From NCBI GenBank assembly GCA_017549665.1, contig JAFYUD010000197.1, forward strand, positions 1 to 6,720: a stretch of DNA of 6,720 bases, written 5' to 3'. Each line of letters opens with the position of its first letter. Position 1 is the stretch's first letter. Below the pieces are notes generated by a model, which was given only the letters and a program-made list of their open reading frames with translations, was not told the origin of the DNA and made no database searches. A program made the translations under genes and the position numbers. The stretch comes from Clostridia bacterium. Lineage in GTDB: Bacteria; Bacillota_A; Clostridia; Oscillospirales; Acutalibacteraceae. This document shows positions 6,306-6,720 of the stretch, piece after piece.

Positions 6306-6720
6306 TTATATTATTTTTCCTCCGCCGAGAACAATGCCGTTGCTGTAAATGACGGCTGCCTGACCCTTTGTAGGCGCTCTCTGAGGCTCGTCGAAATCTA
6401 TGATTACTTTATCCCCGTCCTGATACACGGTTGCAGGATTGTCAATGTGGCTGTACCTGATTTTTGCCGTGCATCTTACGGGCTCGGAAAAATCAGCCGC
6501 CGCAACAAAATTGAAATCCTCAAGAACAACCTTTTTCTCAAAAAGCTGTTCGTTTGTGGATAAAACAACCGTATTGTTTACGTGGTTTTTTGACTTGACA
6601 TACATTCTCTGTCCGAGTGCAATGTCAAGACCACGTCTCTGACCTATGGTATAGTTTATTATACCTTTATGCTTGCCGAGAACATTATTCTCAGTGTCAA
6701 CAAACTTACCGAATGGGTAC
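6306..6720 (-). CDS. mnmA: tRNA-specific 2-thiouridylase MnmA, C-terminal part (5' end outside window)
   Basis: MnmA is a cytoplasmic ATP-dependent enzyme that makes 2-thiouridine at the wobble position of Lys, Glu and Gln tRNAs. The 137 residues here enter at YPFGKFVDTENNVLGKHKG, then INYTIGQRRGLDIALGQRMYVK, the conserved 'GDFVD..G.vLG.HkGi..YTiGQRkGL' block. The C-terminal beta-barrel domain follows, with CTAKIRYSHIDNPATV, DEPQRAPTKGQAAVIYSNG and the terminal VLGGGKII. It stops at TAA 6308-6306. The ATP-pyrophosphatase core with its catalytic cysteines lies beyond the window edge, so intactness cannot be judged. There is no terminator between this gene and the exported-protein gene 19 bp downstream. 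Confidence 0.95.
   Translation of the reverse strand, partial: YPFGKFVDTENNVLGKHKGIINYTIGQRRGLDIALGQRMYVKSKNHVNNTVVLSTNEQLFEKKVVLEDFNFVAAADFSEPVRCTAKIRYSHIDNPATVYQDGDKVIIDFDEPQRAPTKGQAAVIYSNGIVLGGGKII

Noticed and set aside
6228..6563. An open frame of 111 codons on the + strand across the mnmA/exported-protein junction
   Set aside because: It is antisense to two strongly supported coding ends and shows no recognisable protein features.
6595..6623. TTGACA followed after 17 bp by TGCAAT on the + strand, a possible antisense promoter in mnmA
   Set aside because: The -10 match is poor, the bases encode conserved MnmA sequence, and nothing plausible lies downstream on that strand.

Overview
The window looks like chromosomal DNA from a low-to-moderate-GC Firmicute of the class Clostridia, most likely a Ruminococcus-type gut or rumen bacterium. 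The clues are Gram-positive style Shine-Dalgarno sites, sigma-A type promoters, a recX-rimO-pgsA gene order familiar from this class, and a secreted protein with paired dockerin-like calcium-binding repeats. Species assignment is inference; no rRNA is present.

Region 1 (1-2177, + strand) is a housekeeping run: the 3' end of recX, then rimO (radical SAM methylthiotransferase acting on ribosomal protein S12), then pgsA (phosphatidylglycerophosphate synthase). recX and rimO overlap, and pgsA follows after 21 bp, so they are probably co-transcribed. The run ends at a perfect 30-bp palindrome that also serves the convergent gene.

Region 2 (2148-5034) is a divergent pair. On the - strand is a SIS-domain sugar-phosphate isomerase of the GmhA type. 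On the + strand is a cytoplasmic 699-residue glycoside hydrolase that resembles family GH95. Both are transcribed from a 100-bp AT-rich spacer holding two back-to-back sigma-A promoters. The pair may form a small sugar-processing unit, but the substrate is not shown by the sequence.

Region 3 (5007-6720, - strand) holds the 3' part of mnmA (tRNA 2-thiouridylase). Just 19 bp downstream is a 417-residue exported protein with an N-terminal dockerin-like module and a class A beta-lactamase-like domain. Its SxxK catalytic serine is read as cysteine (CTVK) while the SDN and KSG motifs are kept. This gene and the GH95-like gene converge on a second bidirectional terminator.

The most unusual items are the cysteine-for-serine change in the dockerin-bearing beta-lactamase-like protein and the diverged GH95-like enzyme paired with the isomerase. 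I see no mobile element, CRISPR array, RNA gene or clearly new multi-gene system. No gene-free stretch reaches 300 bases.
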